Positions 17,163 through 27,763 are shown, numbered from the stretch's first letter. The stretch: 64,000 bases of DNA from an uncultured Gammaproteobacteria bacterium (GCA_947259885.1 CAMYNW010000017.1:1-64000), one strand, 5' to 3'. The notes: generated by a model from the letters alone, not told the origin. Translations and numbers: made by a program.

Positions 17163-18314
17163 TCAAGGACAAAGCTGTCGCGCCAGGTACTGAGTGAACT
17201 CATGGTTTTCCTTTTCCAGCCAACATAGCGGCCCCGGTATAGATAGTGGCGCTTGTGCACCGCGGTAGATTCCTTCTACCACCATACGGTCTTCAGCATT
17301 TACTTGATCAAGGAAAGAACGAGTTTCGTTGATTATTTTTTCGGGATCTTCACTTGCCGCAAGAACTTCGGGCGCCAGAGCTGCACCATAAAGTATCGCC
17401 ACCTCTCCGGGTCCAAGCGGCTGCAACGAAAGATACCAAAAGTGATCTGGCGCCAGAGCATACATATGAGACGGAAAAACTGAAGGCAGAATTGATGTTC
17501 TCCGTTGTTTTCCCTTCAAGTGCCTGTTATCCGGATGCGCAGTGCCAACCGGCGCATCGCCGGTCTTGGTAAAAAACTGATAAGTGAACGCAGGATCAGG
17601 TTTCTGCTCCGAGAATTGTGTGTCCTCGACCGGAAAATATCCACCCACCGTTGCCTTGTGCGTGACCGGCAGATGATAACCCTCCATAAAGTTTTCCGTC
17701 AGATGCTTCCAGTTAGTTGACCATACGTGCTGCTGACGGGCGATGGGCATATAATGTTGCATATTGTAAGGGGATACCAGTGGCTCCAGTCCTGCCAGCA
17801 ACTCAGACACCGGCTCTACATCTCGATCCAGAGTCAGGTATATCCATCCATGCCAGACCTCGCATCGAATTTTTGGCAAACAGATCCCACTCTTTTTAAA
17901 ACCCGGTCGCTCTTGCATGTGAGGTGCCGTAATCAGCTGCCCATCAATTCCATACGTCCACGCATGGTAAGGGCACACGATTCGACGGCAGCTTCCGCTT
18001 CCTTCCAGTAATGTCATCATGCGATGACGGCAGATGTTGGAAAAGGCCTCGATCTTCCCGTCCGACTGACGCATGATGACGATCGGTTGGGCATCTATAT
18101 CAAAGCAGGTGTAATTCCCAGGTTCCGGAATATCGGCACTTAGTCCAGCGCATATCCATTGCCGCTGAAATATTTTTTCACGTTCCAGCGCGAGAAACGC
18201 CGCCGAAGTATAGACACCTGGATCCATAGCTGTTGCTTCCTCGAGAGGAAGTAACGCGAGAGTTCTTAGGTCGTCTAGAATATTCTCGAGAGGCTTGCTG
18301 GCATTCAGTGACAT
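17163..18314 (-). CDS. Rieske-type aromatic ring-hydroxylating/demethylating oxygenase, alpha subunit
   Basis: A 383-residue non-haem iron oxygenase. The Rieske [2Fe-2S] ligands are Cys95, His97 (CRHR), Cys114 and His117 (CPYH). The mononuclear iron segment is HLTENFMEGYHLPVTHK at about residues 205-221. The size and architecture fit the alpha subunits of ring-hydroxylating dioxygenases as well as choline or glycine betaine monooxygenase-like enzymes. No beta subunit or reductase gene is adjacent. Given the methylamine-type operon some kilobases away, an N-demethylating monooxygenase is plausible, but this is inference. Confidence 0.85.
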   Translation of the reverse strand: MSLNASKPLENILDDLRTLALLPLEEATAMDPGVYTSAAFLALEREKIFQRQWICAGLSADIPEPGNYTCFDIDAQPIVIMRQSDGKIEAFSNICRHRMMTLLEGSGSCRRIVCPYHAWTYGIDGQLITAPHMQERPGFKKSGICLPKIRCEVWHGWIYLTLDRDVEPVSELLAGLEPLVSPYNMQHYMPIARQQHVWSTNWKHLTENFMEGYHLPVTHKATVGGYFPVEDTQFSEQKPDPAFTYQFFTKTGDAPVGTAHPDNRHLKGKQRRTSILPSVFPSHMYALAPDHFWYLSLQPLGPGEVAILYGAALAPEVLAASEDPEKIINETRSFLDQVNAEDRMVVEGIYRGAQAPLSIPGPLCWLEKENHEFTQYLARQLCP

Positions 18315-18418
18315 AACGCAGAGGCATCGGATACAGGCTTCAGCGGATTAGAACACAAACCGTGAACTACTCGCCAGGGTGTAATTCCACGCCAGCACTA
18401 TCCTTTCAAAGTCTGTTA

Positions 18419-19084
18419 TCAGTTAGTGCGTTCGATTCCCTGATTCAACCATTGGGCGATAGCACCGCGTACCCGTCCGGCCTCGGCTTCGACTATCGGT
18501 TGTTGCATCGAATTCTGCAACCAGCGCTCCACTCGATTCGGCAGTTTCAAGCTGTGTCCCATATGTTCGAGTATATCGAGACCCATATAAATGGTCGGCG
18601 GGAAAACCCAATCTGCCACGCATAACTGCTTAGCGTTTTGGATTGGATCCGATGCGATGATCTTATCCAGACGGAATAAGCGGTCAAACAGCTGATCTTT
18701 TGCAATATTAATATGCTGCTCTCTGTCACTTGAATCCGGTTGACGTACAAGAGGAACGAGGCTCCTGACTGCTGGTTCTAATTTACTGTCATGATAGTTG
18801 ACCAATGCACGCTGTTCGGCTCGTTGCTGTGGGTCTTCACTCCATACCGAAGGATCGGGGTACATTTCCTCAAGATATTCGACGATCGCCTGTGAGTCAT
18901 ACAACATCCAGTCCCCTAACTGAATTGCCGGAATCGAGCCTGCGGCGACAATGCGCTGATAGTCAGTGGTCTGATAGCTACCGCCATGCGGTTCCTGTTC
19001 TTCATACTCAATCCCTTTGAACTGGAGTGCGCCCCTTACCTTGGCGCAGAACGAACTTTGGGGAAGTGCATAAAGAATCAACAT
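18419..19084 (-). CDS. Glutathione S-transferase family protein
   Basis: A 221-residue GST. The thioredoxin-like N-terminal domain begins LILYALPQSSFCAKVRGAL, with the SxxC segment where the catalytic Ser/Cys lies, followed by AGSIPAIQLGDW (cis-Pro) and the glutathione-binding Glu/Asp-Ser pair LYDSQAIVEYLEE. The C-terminal helical domain carries ADWVFPPTIY. Class and substrate are not determined. It lies about 100 bases upstream of the Rieske gene on the same strand, possibly co-transcribed. Confidence 0.85.
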   Translation of the reverse strand: MLILYALPQSSFCAKVRGALQFKGIEYEEQEPHGGSYQTTDYQRIVAAGSIPAIQLGDWMLYDSQAIVEYLEEMYPDPSVWSEDPQQRAEQRALVNYHDSKLEPAVRSLVPLVRQPDSSDREQHINIAKDQLFDRLFRLDKIIASDPIQNAKQLCVADWVFPPTIYMGLDILEHMGHSLKLPNRVERWLQNSMQQPIVEAEAGRVRGAIAQWLNQGIERTN

Positions 19085-19108
19085 ATGACCGCACCCCCTA
19101 GTTGTGAA

Positions 19109-20227
19109 CTAATCGGAGCGCAATCGCTCGATTGCCAGCTCCAGCATTTTCTGATGAAAATGATCAAGGGTCAATTTAAGGCGATCGCAAATTTCCAGTA
19201 GTGCATTGGATGATTTACAGGATATGTTTATGTGCCCTAGTTTTCGGTTCTCACGCCAGGACTTACCATACCACCAGCATTGTATGCCCGGTAAAGAATT
19301 CCACTCTGGATTCCACTCACATCCAATCAAATTGAGCATCATTGAACTGGTTTTAATCCGCTCTGGCGCTTGCACCGATCGCCCAAGTATAGCGAACAGG
19401 TGCAAATCAAACTGACTATAATCGGTGCCAGCCTGGGTCCAGTGGCCGCTGTTATGAACCCGCGGCGCAAGCTCATTGACCAGCAATCCGAATTCACTTT
19501 CGAAGCATTCCATCGCCATCACCCCGACATAATTCAGATTGTCCATCACCGTTTGCAACATTTGCTCCGCCTGGGCTTGCAGTTCAACACATTCGCTTGC
19601 TGGCGCCAGCGTGTAGCGCAACATACCCTTCTGATGGTAATTTTCCACCAGCGGAAAAAATCGACACTGACCATCCGCAAATCGTGCGCCGACTAAAGAA
19701 AGCTCTCGCGTGAAATTTATTTTTCTTTCCGCGATGATATTGCCGTATGCAGATGAAGGAATATCATCTACCCCACCTTGCGAAACAATCCATTGACCCT
19801 TCCCGTCGTAACCATCGCGGATGGTTTTTACAACCAGATCGGATCCGAGTTTGACCTGTGCTGAATCAAGATCGTCAGGCTTCGTAATAGCTTGCCACGG
19901 TGAGGTCGCCACCCCGAGCTGATCGAGCAATGCTTTTTGCTGGTCTCTCGCCGGCAACAGCGCCATCGCTTCAGTATTCAACCAGGCGGGAAACTCTCGA
20001 AGTCCTTCGACAATATCATTGCCAAGTAAATGTTCAAGCTCGGCAGTAATCACTGGGTAATTCTCGATAATTTTTTCGAGACTCATCTTGATCCGAGTGC
20101 GGGAAGTCCCAGGGAGTATTTCTCCGGTAACATGATCCATTCGATCTACAGAGATTCCGAAGCGCGCACCGGCTACTGCCATCATCAGACCCAGCTGGCC
20201 AGCACCCACCACAAGAATATCGGACAT
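19109..20227 (-). CDS. purK: N5-carboxyaminoimidazole ribonucleotide synthase
   Basis: ATP-grasp enzyme of purine synthesis that makes N5-CAIR from AIR, bicarbonate and ATP, 372 residues from the chosen start. The N-terminal ILVVGAGQLGLMMA is the PurK dinucleotide-like loop, DGYDGKGQW is the ATP-grasp loop, and ELAPRVHNSGHWT is a PurK signature. I start at the ATG at 20227, two bases past the stop of purE; a longer frame reaching 20314 would lie inside purE and lacks similarity. Confidence 0.9.
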   Translation of the reverse strand: MSDILVVGAGQLGLMMAVAGARFGISVDRMDHVTGEILPGTSRTRIKMSLEKIIENYPVITAELEHLLGNDIVEGLREFPAWLNTEAMALLPARDQQKALLDQLGVATSPWQAITKPDDLDSAQVKLGSDLVVKTIRDGYDGKGQWIVSQGGVDDIPSSAYGNIIAERKINFTRELSLVGARFADGQCRFFPLVENYHQKGMLRYTLAPASECVELQAQAEQMLQTVMDNLNYVGVMAMECFESEFGLLVNELAPRVHNSGHWTQAGTDYSQFDLHLFAILGRSVQAPERIKTSSMMLNLIGCEWNPEWNSLPGIQCWWYGKSWRENRKLGHINISCKSSNALLEICDRLKLTLDHFHQKMLELAIERLRSD

Positions 20228-20228
20228 C

Positions 20229-20723
20229 TCAGTCCCTGGGATCAGGATTATCCAGAACCGATTGAGTAGTCTCGGCACGAAGCTGATCGAGCCGTTGAGC
20301 CAAATCTGAATCACTTAGCGCTAATATCTGACACGCAAGCAAGCCAGCATTAGCCGCTCCACTGGCGCCAATGGCAAGTGTAGCGACAGCAATTCCCTTA
20401 GGCATTTGAACAATGGACAACAAACTATCCAGCCCCTTTAGCGACTTACTCTTCACCGGAACACCTAACACAGGTAGCGGCGTAATCGCGGCAACCATGC
20501 CGGGTAAATGCGCAGCGCCGCCCGCGCCCGCAATAATCACTTTAAAACCGTTATCTCTTGCGGACTCGGCAAATTCGAGCATGCGTTTCGGCGTACGATG
20601 CGCCGATACGACTTCGCAGTGGTAAGGCACCTCTAACTGATCCAGTATTTCACATGCATGCGACATGGTTTTCCAGTCACTCTTTGATCCCATGATCACC
20701 GCAACTTTTGCATTCGCGCTCAA
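20229..20723 (-). CDS. purE: N5-CAIR mutase
   Basis: PurE, 164 residues, converts the product of PurK to CAIR in de novo purine synthesis. Signatures are VIMGSKSDW at the N terminus, [11 protein letters not shown], and the glycine-rich [11 protein letters not shown]. Length and motifs match the class I bacterial mutase. purE and purK are adjacent with a one- to two-base gap and form a standard operon. Confidence 0.93.
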   Translation of the reverse strand: MSANAKVAVIMGSKSDWKTMSHACEILDQLEVPYHCEVVSAHRTPKRMLEFAESARDNGFKVIIAGAGGAAHLPGMVAAITPLPVLGVPVKSKSLKGLDSLLSIVQMPKGIAVATLAIGASGAANAGLLACQILALSDSDLAQRLDQLRAETTQSVLDNPDPRD

Positions 20724-20841
20724 TTTTCGAGCCCTCTTTCAAAACAGGTTATTGTAACCGCGAATGGCAACATTGAAGACCTCGAATCCCGCTGCAAGGT
20801 TCTTTTTTATTTCACCTATTCCCGCCGAACACCACCCTGAG

Positions 20842-20847
20842 TACAAT
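20842..20847 (+). promoter_or_regulatory. Possible -10 element of the tRNA-Pro gene
   Basis: TACAAT lies 19-24 bases ahead of the first base of the tRNA. The matching -35 region is weak, so the promoter is tentative. Confidence 0.3.
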
Positions 20848-20865
20848 ACCCCCACTCACCTCAGT

Positions 20866-21351
<486 letters not shown>

Positions 21352-22107
21352 ATTACGAAAAAAAAACATATCAGTAGTTTTTTTGCATTGGCTCTGTTTG
21401 CGGCCAGCTTAGCGGTGGTTCCTGCATATGGACAATCAAAAAGTGACTCCTGGGAATATACTGCATCTTTGAACCTGTGGGGTGCAGGTGTCCAAGGCAC
21501 CACTCAGAGTGGTGCAGTAATCGACATGAGTTTCAGCGATATATTAGACAATCTCGATTTTACTTTCATGGGCGCCTTCGAGGCACGCAAGGCCAAATGG
21601 TCGTTGCTTGCAGATTTGGTATACCTGAACATGTCAGCCGACCAAAGTGGGAATTTGCCTGGTCCGGGAGGGGCACTTGCCCGACTGGATGTTGGCGTTG
21701 AAGGCGTGGTGCTAGGTCTGGGGGCGGGATACAATCTGGCGGACACTGAAAGAGGAGTTCACGATGTCGTATTTGGGGCACGTTACCTGAATCTTGACAC
21801 TAGCCTAAAATTTACAATTGGGAAGGAAAGCGCGGGAACGTCGGAATCCGGAGGTATTTGGGACGGGATTGTAGGTTTCCGTGGTAGGGCGAATCTTCAA
21901 GGAAAGTGGTACCTGCCGTACTATATAGATATCGGCACCGGTCAATCTGATATGACCTGGCAAGCACTCGTTGGGGTCGGTTATAAATACAACTGGGGTG
22001 ACCTGGTCTTCTCTTACCGCCATCTTGAATGGGAATTTGACGCAGATAGTCCAATCAAAGATATCAATTTCAGTGGGCCGAACGTCCAATTCAAGTGGTA
22101 TTTCTAG
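21352..22107 (+). CDS. Putative outer-membrane beta-barrel protein with non-ATG start
   Basis: An exported protein of about 252 residues. Reading from an ATT codon at 21352 gives M/I-TKKKHISSFFALALFAASLAVVPAYG, a complete signal peptide in structure (shown partly). The first conventional start, TTG at 21388, would remove the positively charged n-region. GAGG at 21343-21346 is correctly spaced for the ATT. Alternatively the nine-A run is missing one A and an ATG at 21341 is the start. The mature protein shows alternating amphipathic strands and ends in WYF, the C-terminal aromatic signature of BAM-assembled barrels. Function unknown. Confidence 0.7.
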   Translation: MTKKKHISSFFALALFAASLAVVPAYGQSKSDSWEYTASLNLWGAGVQGTTQSGAVIDMSFSDILDNLDFTFMGAFEARKAKWSLLADLVYLNMSADQSGNLPGPGGALARLDVGVEGVVLGLGAGYNLADTERGVHDVVFGARYLNLDTSLKFTIGKESAGTSESGGIWDGIVGFRGRANLQGKWYLPYYIDIGTGQSDMTWQALVGVGYKYNWGDLVFSYRHLEWEFDADSPIKDINFSGPNVQFKWYF

Positions 22108-22280
22108 CGGCCCATCATTGGACAGACAAGTTAAGTTAGATTTCACAGCTCTCGTTACCAGTGTTAGGACACAGATCGTAATTTCGAAGCCTTCCAGGTT
22201 CGCCATACTTTTCAAGGCATGTCCTCATTACTAAAATAAGTATACTGTCCTCAGTACTCGCACGATTCAGGGAGAAGTCG

Positions 22281-23618
22281 ATGATCAATACGGTAGCAGA
22301 AAAATTAATCGTGCTAGCTCTGATCTTAGCTGCTAGCACTCATGTCAGTGCCCAAACCAATTATGCAGTGGTCGTCGGCATCGACGATTACACTGCGGCT
22401 AATCTGGTTCCACTAGGCAACGCCGAGAATGATGCCCTAAGAGTTGCAACATATTTTCGATCCCAGGGTTATCAGGTCGTTGAAATAATCGGTTCCAGGG
22501 AAAACGCGAATAGAGGAGAGCTGGAATCCGCCATTTCCGATTTGAAAAATGAAATTAAGCCAGCTGACACGATTGTCTTTTTTTTCGCTGGCCATGGACT
22601 TACTGAAGTAAAGAACGATATTAAATTAGGATACTTTGTGATGTTACCGGATCAGTCCGGTTCAGATCGAAATCTGATTTCTTCAGGAGATATCTTCCGC
22701 TATTCTGACATGCTTGACAACGCTCGCCATCAGCTGTTTATTTTTGATTTTTGTTACAGCGGCCTGTTAGGCCGACTGCCGACTAGAGGTGCTTCACCTG
22801 TGGGTGCTGCTCCCGAAGATAATCTAAAAGATGCCTTGTATTCGCGCAAAGCCCGCCAGTACTTGAGCGCCGGTGGTGACGAACAGCAGGTCCTGGATAC
22901 CGGTCCTGCAGGCCTTAGCTGGTTCACTTATTTCTTGCTTAAGGGACTTGAGCCGGGTGTAGTGAATTCTAGAGATAGCGGATTAATTATTTTTACCGAA
23001 TTGTCAGCCTATGTGAAAGTAAATTCAGCAAATCGATACCATACCCCCTCCGGGGGTTCGATGCTTGGACACGAAGGCGGGGACTACCTTCTATACAATA
23101 CTTCGTACAGTCGCCCTCCAAATGAACCGCTACCAAAGTTTGATCGTCAGACTCTGACAGATCTTGGATTCATTGCCCGGGGCGAACCCGACAAGATCCG
23201 ACACACCTTAGAGGATATGCAGCAACCGATCGACCTGCTTTATTCAGCATGGCAAAAACTCGATGTTGAGCAGTATCTGGCGCAACTGCATCCCGAAATT
23301 GAACAAACATTTCTAAAAAAAAGCGGCGAACGCGTATCTCGACGCTTCAGCGAGATAGCGAGTAAGCGACGACAACAGTTTCCGCGTCTGGCACAGGTAG
23401 ATGTGGTTAACTATGAAGTGATGTACCAGGGTGGTAATGAAGACGAAGCGACATTTGGCGTTCGATACAGCATGGACTTCCACTTTACTGATCGCGCATC
23501 ACCCATACGCGAACATAACAAGAAAGAATGTTACAAGGTGCGGTTTAATTCAGAAGTGGATCGCTGGCAGATCGTTCGCAATGACGACTATTTAAAGCGA
23601 ATATGCACCTATGAATAG
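22281..23618 (+). CDS. Exported caspase-family (C14) protein with C-terminal NTF2-like domain
   Basis: A 445-residue protein with a signal peptide (cleavage after HVSA near residue 25). A caspase-fold domain spans about residues 28-270: NYAVVVGIDDY opens it, the catalytic His is His105 in FFFAGHG and the catalytic Cys is Cys158 in FDFCYSG. Residues about 305-445 (LLYSAWQKLDVEQYLAQLHP onward) resemble the NTF2-like domains found in L,D-transpeptidases and other envelope proteins. The dyad is intact, so peptidase activity after basic residues is plausible for a bacterial orthocaspase. It is the plus-strand edge of the caspase/peroxidase island and converges on the catalase-like gene. Confidence 0.85.
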   Translation: MINTVAEKLIVLALILAASTHVSAQTNYAVVVGIDDYTAANLVPLGNAENDALRVATYFRSQGYQVVEIIGSRENANRGELESAISDLKNEIKPADTIVFFFAGHGLTEVKNDIKLGYFVMLPDQSGSDRNLISSGDIFRYSDMLDNARHQLFIFDFCYSGLLGRLPTRGASPVGAAPEDNLKDALYSRKARQYLSAGGDEQQVLDTGPAGLSWFTYFLLKGLEPGVVNSRDSGLIIFTELSAYVKVNSANRYHTPSGGSMLGHEGGDYLLYNTSYSRPPNEPLPKFDRQTLTDLGFIARGEPDKIRHTLEDMQQPIDLLYSAWQKLDVEQYLAQLHPEIEQTFLKKSGERVSRRFSEIASKRRQQFPRLAQVDVVNYEVMYQGGNEDEATFGVRYSMDFHFTDRASPIREHNKKECYKVRFNSEVDRWQIVRNDDYLKRICTYE

Positions 23619-23703
23619 GCAGTTTCCTTAAAGGACCGCCTGGTTTGATGTTGTAGAGACTGAATTTCCAAGGCGCCTCGATAGCTGCGTCAGTTTGAAA
23701 AGA

Positions 23704-24897
23704 CTAGCCGAACACTTCACTACCATCAGGCTCCATATGGGGCGTGTTATTCACTTCCTGTCGAAATTTAGAGAGCTCGTAGTACATACGCCTGCGCGCC
23801 CGATTCTGATTTCCAAGTGGTCGATGATCATGCAGGCAGTGCCACGGATTTATCGATAATCTTTTTGTAAACTCAAACTGCTCCGGCGAGTCGAATTTTT
23901 GTTTCGGAATGTGGATCGTCGCGGCGGGGATAAAAGGTGAAAGTTTCTCGGGCCAGCGAACAGCCGCATTTTCTATAGGCATGCGATGCGGATCGGTCTG
24001 CACTTGCGCTAGAAAATCAAATTCCACGTCCTGTTCGTTCAAGGTTTTGACCATGTTATCTCTTAGGTAATTGAAAGGCACCTTGCCAAATGGAACGCCA
24101 GGAATACTACGAACAACTTCTGTTTTCGGATAATAGGAGTAAATCATGGCCTGGCCCTCGCCCAGCAGATACGGAACACAGCTCCAAAACCGATGACCCA
24201 AAGGATTAAACTGCGTTTCCGTCCATAGTGCCTGCATAAAAAAATCAAGAATATGTGAATCCCGCGGATCCCAGAAATAATAAAGCGGCATATCATGCAG
24301 GCTCCAGTACTGTAACCGGGCATTTGAACGCGTATCAGGGGTCACAAAGGTCGGGGTACAGATCGCGGGAAAATCCTGGGTGAATTTTTCATCGTCCATA
24401 ATTTTCTCTCCCGGTACGTCCATAATCTTAAGCGCCATACTGGAAAAACCGGCATCACGGATATCAGACGGGACGTCCGGACCAGGCCCCGAATACCTGA
24501 CATATGCCGGATAGCTCCTGACCTCGGAGAATATCCCCTTACGCATATGCTCAGGCAAATCATCCCGCACTGTTACCGTTGCACGAACGATGCCGTGGGT
24601 TTTGGTATTACCACCGCGCTCATATTTTCCAGGTTGAAAGTGACCACGCATTTGATCTGCCATAAGCTCGATGATGGCGTTAAGACTCTCTTCTTCGTAG
24701 TCAAAAATAGTTTCTTGCGCTAATGCAAGGCCTTCGTCCTTGCGTTTCCTGTTAATGAGATATTGCAGGAACCGAGCCGATGGTTCCCTGGTCAGCCGGT
24801 TAAGAGCAGGCCTGAAAAAAGGTTCAAGGCGACGCTCTATGTGCAAAAGTTCTGTTAATCCTCTGTGAATGGCCCTTAATAAGGTGTTCATCATCAT
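23704..24897 (-). CDS. Catalase-fold haem protein (catalase-related family)
   Basis: A 397-residue protein of the catalase-like superfamily, not a classical catalase. Recognisable parts are the GIVRATVTVRDDLPEHMRKGIF region where catalases place the distal His, SSMALKIMDVPG, MPIENAAVRWPE, and the C-terminal NPWHCLHDHRPLGNQNRARR followed by a Tyr-containing helix. Homologous folds act as allene oxide synthases, hydroperoxide lyases or peroxidases. No signal peptide is evident. Its ATG overlaps the stop of the DyP gene by four bases. It is the last gene of the six-gene peroxidase operon. Confidence 0.8.
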   Translation of the reverse strand: MMMNTLLRAIHRGLTELLHIERRLEPFFRPALNRLTREPSARFLQYLINRKRKDEGLALAQETIFDYEEESLNAIIELMADQMRGHFQPGKYERGGNTKTHGIVRATVTVRDDLPEHMRKGIFSEVRSYPAYVRYSGPGPDVPSDIRDAGFSSMALKIMDVPGEKIMDDEKFTQDFPAICTPTFVTPDTRSNARLQYWSLHDMPLYYFWDPRDSHILDFFMQALWTETQFNPLGHRFWSCVPYLLGEGQAMIYSYYPKTEVVRSIPGVPFGKVPFNYLRDNMVKTLNEQDVEFDFLAQVQTDPHRMPIENAAVRWPEKLSPFIPAATIHIPKQKFDSPEQFEFTKRLSINPWHCLHDHRPLGNQNRARRRMYYELSKFRQEVNNTPHMEPDGSEVFG

Positions 24898-26387
24898 CCT
24901 CCGTCTGTGCCAAAAGGTGTTTCAGCGATGTATTTCAAGGCACGGATTCCAGGCAGGAAAAAATACGCTCCGCCCTGCACAGTCACAAATTGCGGTATTC
25001 CGCGCATGCACTGCGCGGGGCCGGATTTTTGTGGTCGACTGAAGCGATCAGTTGGACTTCCATTGTTGAGTGGCTGACGATTTCCGAGTAGCGGGTCTGT
25101 CTCATCCTGCAATCCACCGAATTTGGCATTGGCAATCCAGGCGTTTTGTACAAATTCAAATTGCCTCGCTATATTGGCTGACAGACAAATAAAATGGAGC
25201 CCACGTTGATAGTCACTACTGTTCTGCACTGGCCCATATTGCCTGCCCCGGCGCAAGATTCGGTGATAACGCGTTGAAGCAATCAGATCCTGACTCCGGC
25301 TTTTTTTGCCAAAACCAAAGAGACTAAGCAGGCGCTTTATGAAGCTAGCATTTCCCGGCGGATAATCCCCTGTACGAGGATTTGACCGACGTACATGTGC
25401 ACCGACGGGACAAACAAGGCCTCCAGGGTCTGCATTAAAATCAAATTGATTGATGCCTTTATCCTTGTCTACACCAGGTATCGAATACGGGGTCTCAGAC
25501 ATTAACGGCGAGCCGTCACGCCGGCGCCCTACCATTGCTTCAGCGAGAGCTTCCATTTTGTTAGAGTCGCCATCGGAAGCACCTTTTAGATGCCGCCAGA
25601 ATCCGTCCACGTCCTGCTCTAGCTGGCGAAACACGAGATAACTGCCATTTCGCCCGAGGTCCCGTAGTCTGGGATTTTCCTCCGCACGAGGCAGTACTTT
25701 CGCAAGCGCATCCAAATCAGATTCGAGCAATGGGCGATCCGTATACTCACCATATTCATTGCGGTATCCAAGTAGAATTTCACCCAGCGCCAGCAAATTG
25801 GAATATGTATAACGACTATGTATATCGGTAGCTTGTTGCTGACCCCAGTCGATCTCTGGTTGACTTATTCCGTCAGCAAAACCAAACGGTTCGGTTCGCA
25901 CCTCATCGTTGGTACGCAAACAATGCTGCAAATCGAAAGCCTGGTTAAATTTCATACCCATAACCTCGCTTTGCCAGCCGTCCAGTTTTTCAGGTGCAGC
26001 GTAGAGCATGAGCAATACATCGGGAGAGGCAACATCGTCGCCGCCCCAGAGCCATGTCGAGGGTGAGTTATTTCCCACATCTCCCAGGCGACGCGAACGA
26101 TTTTTAGCCGTCATACCAGAAACGAATGGTTCAGAGAATCCCGAAAGTATTTGTTCGCTGAGCCCGAGCTTGATTAGTCCCGTGGCGGTGAAAGCGATAT
26201 GCATTGCCGTTTCGGGCACAGGGGATTTCGATTCAGCTGTTGAAACAGGTGCCTGGGACAACCACTGTTTCGCTACCTCAACATCTTTGATCTTTAGTAA
26301 CAGGAACTCTGCATTGGTAAGTCTTCCATGTGCAAAGCGGCAAATTCCTTGTACATCACTGAAATCAATTTTTTCACGTTTTGACAT
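24894..26387 (-). CDS. Dyp-type haem peroxidase
   Basis: A 497-residue dye-decolorising peroxidase. The distal Asp motif is GFADGISQP (GxxDG), the proximal haem His is in CPVGAHVRRSNPR, and the haem-side Arg lies in HRILRRGRQYGP. The late GLHFICLSANIARQFEFVQ is another family block. It is longer than EfeB-type enzymes and has no Tat or Sec signal, unlike most of its neighbours. Possible roles are peroxide-dependent oxidation of lipids or aromatics. It is translationally coupled to the following catalase-like gene. Confidence 0.88.
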   Translation of the reverse strand: MSKREKIDFSDVQGICRFAHGRLTNAEFLLLKIKDVEVAKQWLSQAPVSTAESKSPVPETAMHIAFTATGLIKLGLSEQILSGFSEPFVSGMTAKNRSRRLGDVGNNSPSTWLWGGDDVASPDVLLMLYAAPEKLDGWQSEVMGMKFNQAFDLQHCLRTNDEVRTEPFGFADGISQPEIDWGQQQATDIHSRYTYSNLLALGEILLGYRNEYGEYTDRPLLESDLDALAKVLPRAEENPRLRDLGRNGSYLVFRQLEQDVDGFWRHLKGASDGDSNKMEALAEAMVGRRRDGSPLMSETPYSIPGVDKDKGINQFDFNADPGGLVCPVGAHVRRSNPRTGDYPPGNASFIKRLLSLFGFGKKSRSQDLIASTRYHRILRRGRQYGPVQNSSDYQRGLHFICLSANIARQFEFVQNAWIANAKFGGLQDETDPLLGNRQPLNNGSPTDRFSRPQKSGPAQCMRGIPQFVTVQGGAYFFLPGIRALKYIAETPFGTDGG

Positions 26388-26405
26388 CCCTTTATCACTC
26401 CATGA

Positions 26406-27713
26406 TCAGATTAACTGCACCCATTTCTGGGCGTCCTGTTCACTGGCAAATCGCTGTTTTTCCAGTCCCTGACGAATTTCACTATTACGGGCAATATCAA
26501 CCGCCGTTGCATCTGGATAGGCTTTGTACCAGACGTCGGATAAGTGTTGATGCCTGCGCAAGTAGTATTTAAATTTCTGCTCGTGCAGTGATCCGCCTTT
26601 TATCAGCCAGCGAGTCCGCGGCCACCCTATTCCATTACTGAAGACTAGATTCAGTCCCCAGCCCACCTTATTAATAAAATCATCCATATAACTTTCAAGA
26701 TCTCCATCGTAATTGCTTGCGAACAACACTCTTGTTTTGTCATCCAGCAATACCCAGCGTGCGAAATGTATGGTTTGCACTCTCGTAAGGAAACCTCGGT
26801 TATAAATATGTCGGGCCGCATAGTTAAGCATGAACAAAAGAAAGATGATGGTGTAGCGGCGAAACAGTCCCGGTTTTACATCGCCAAATGCAGTGAACTG
26901 ATTGGTGACCATGCGGTCTTCGTGAGCCGCCAGTTTACTTATGTGATCCGGATCAGGACGAGGCGTGATTTCCAGATCTGACCTTTCAAGCATGCGTAGC
27001 TTCAGGGCATAAAATGGTGCCAGCACCAGAAATAATGGCGTCAGCAGAAGCAGTGCCAGCGGGACCGTAACTTTATGAAAGAAATTCCCCACCCTCCATT
27101 TAACTGGTGTCCTGGGTTCCTTGCTCAGTTCCAGGTTGTTCGAATCTATCTCGCTACGCACAAATTGCCGAAGATCCTGATGCAGACCTAGCGCACTTTC
27201 GACACCATTTTCCTGTTGCATCTGGCGCACACGTTCATTTAGAAGCCTGTGAAGCTGAATTTCTTCGTGCACCTGAGTGACTGTTCTACCGATCCAGTTA
27301 ATGTAGTTTGCGGTCGGTTTTTTATTATTCTCTAGCATCCACTCCAGCAGAATTTCACTTTCGGGATTGAAATTAACGCAGTGACTGAATATTTTTCGCA
27401 ACCCGGGCCCAGCCCTTACCGCTACTTCAGCGAGAAACAAATCATACGGCCCGTCGCAATCTCCCAGAAAAATAAGTGTAGGCGGCCAACGTTTTAGCGA
27501 TATGTTATAGGCTTCTACATCATCGTTTGTCTGCGATTCGATGATTGCGAATCTTGCTACGTGCAGCCCCTTGAATTGCGCAAAAGGGACCAGTGAATTA
27601 TTTGGATCAACGACGCCAGGTTCACAATTCATACCGCCCAGCAGTTGTCGCAGATTTTCCACCTGATCGCCAATGATCTCTGCGCAAACCATGAATGTCG
27701 ACTGAGGCACCAT
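26406..27713 (-). CDS. Unknown membrane protein with two related soluble modules
   Basis: A 435-residue protein I cannot name. Two hydrophobic segments are visible, at about residues 208-232 and 277-293. The soluble parts on either side look related to each other: GLHVARFAII with a downstream LGDCDGPYD in the N-terminal half, and TIHFARWVLL with a downstream SNYDGDLE in the C-terminal half. This suggests an internally duplicated ferredoxin-like module such as occurs in DyP and related folds. It lies 18 bases upstream of the DyP gene in the same operon and may be its membrane partner (inference). Confidence 0.65.
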   Translation of the reverse strand: MVPQSTFMVCAEIIGDQVENLRQLLGGMNCEPGVVDPNNSLVPFAQFKGLHVARFAIIESQTNDDVEAYNISLKRWPPTLIFLGDCDGPYDLFLAEVAVRAGPGLRKIFSHCVNFNPESEILLEWMLENNKKPTANYINWIGRTVTQVHEEIQLHRLLNERVRQMQQENGVESALGLHQDLRQFVRSEIDSNNLELSKEPRTPVKWRVGNFFHKVTVPLALLLLTPLFLVLAPFYALKLRMLERSDLEITPRPDPDHISKLAAHEDRMVTNQFTAFGDVKPGLFRRYTIIFLLFMLNYAARHIYNRGFLTRVQTIHFARWVLLDDKTRVLFASNYDGDLESYMDDFINKVGWGLNLVFSNGIGWPRTRWLIKGGSLHEQKFKYYLRRHQHLSDVWYKAYPDATAVDIARNSEIRQGLEKQRFASEQDAQKWVQLI

Positions 27714-27763
27714 TGTTCAATCCCGATGCGTCATCCTGATCGAGCCATAATCCGGGTATATCA

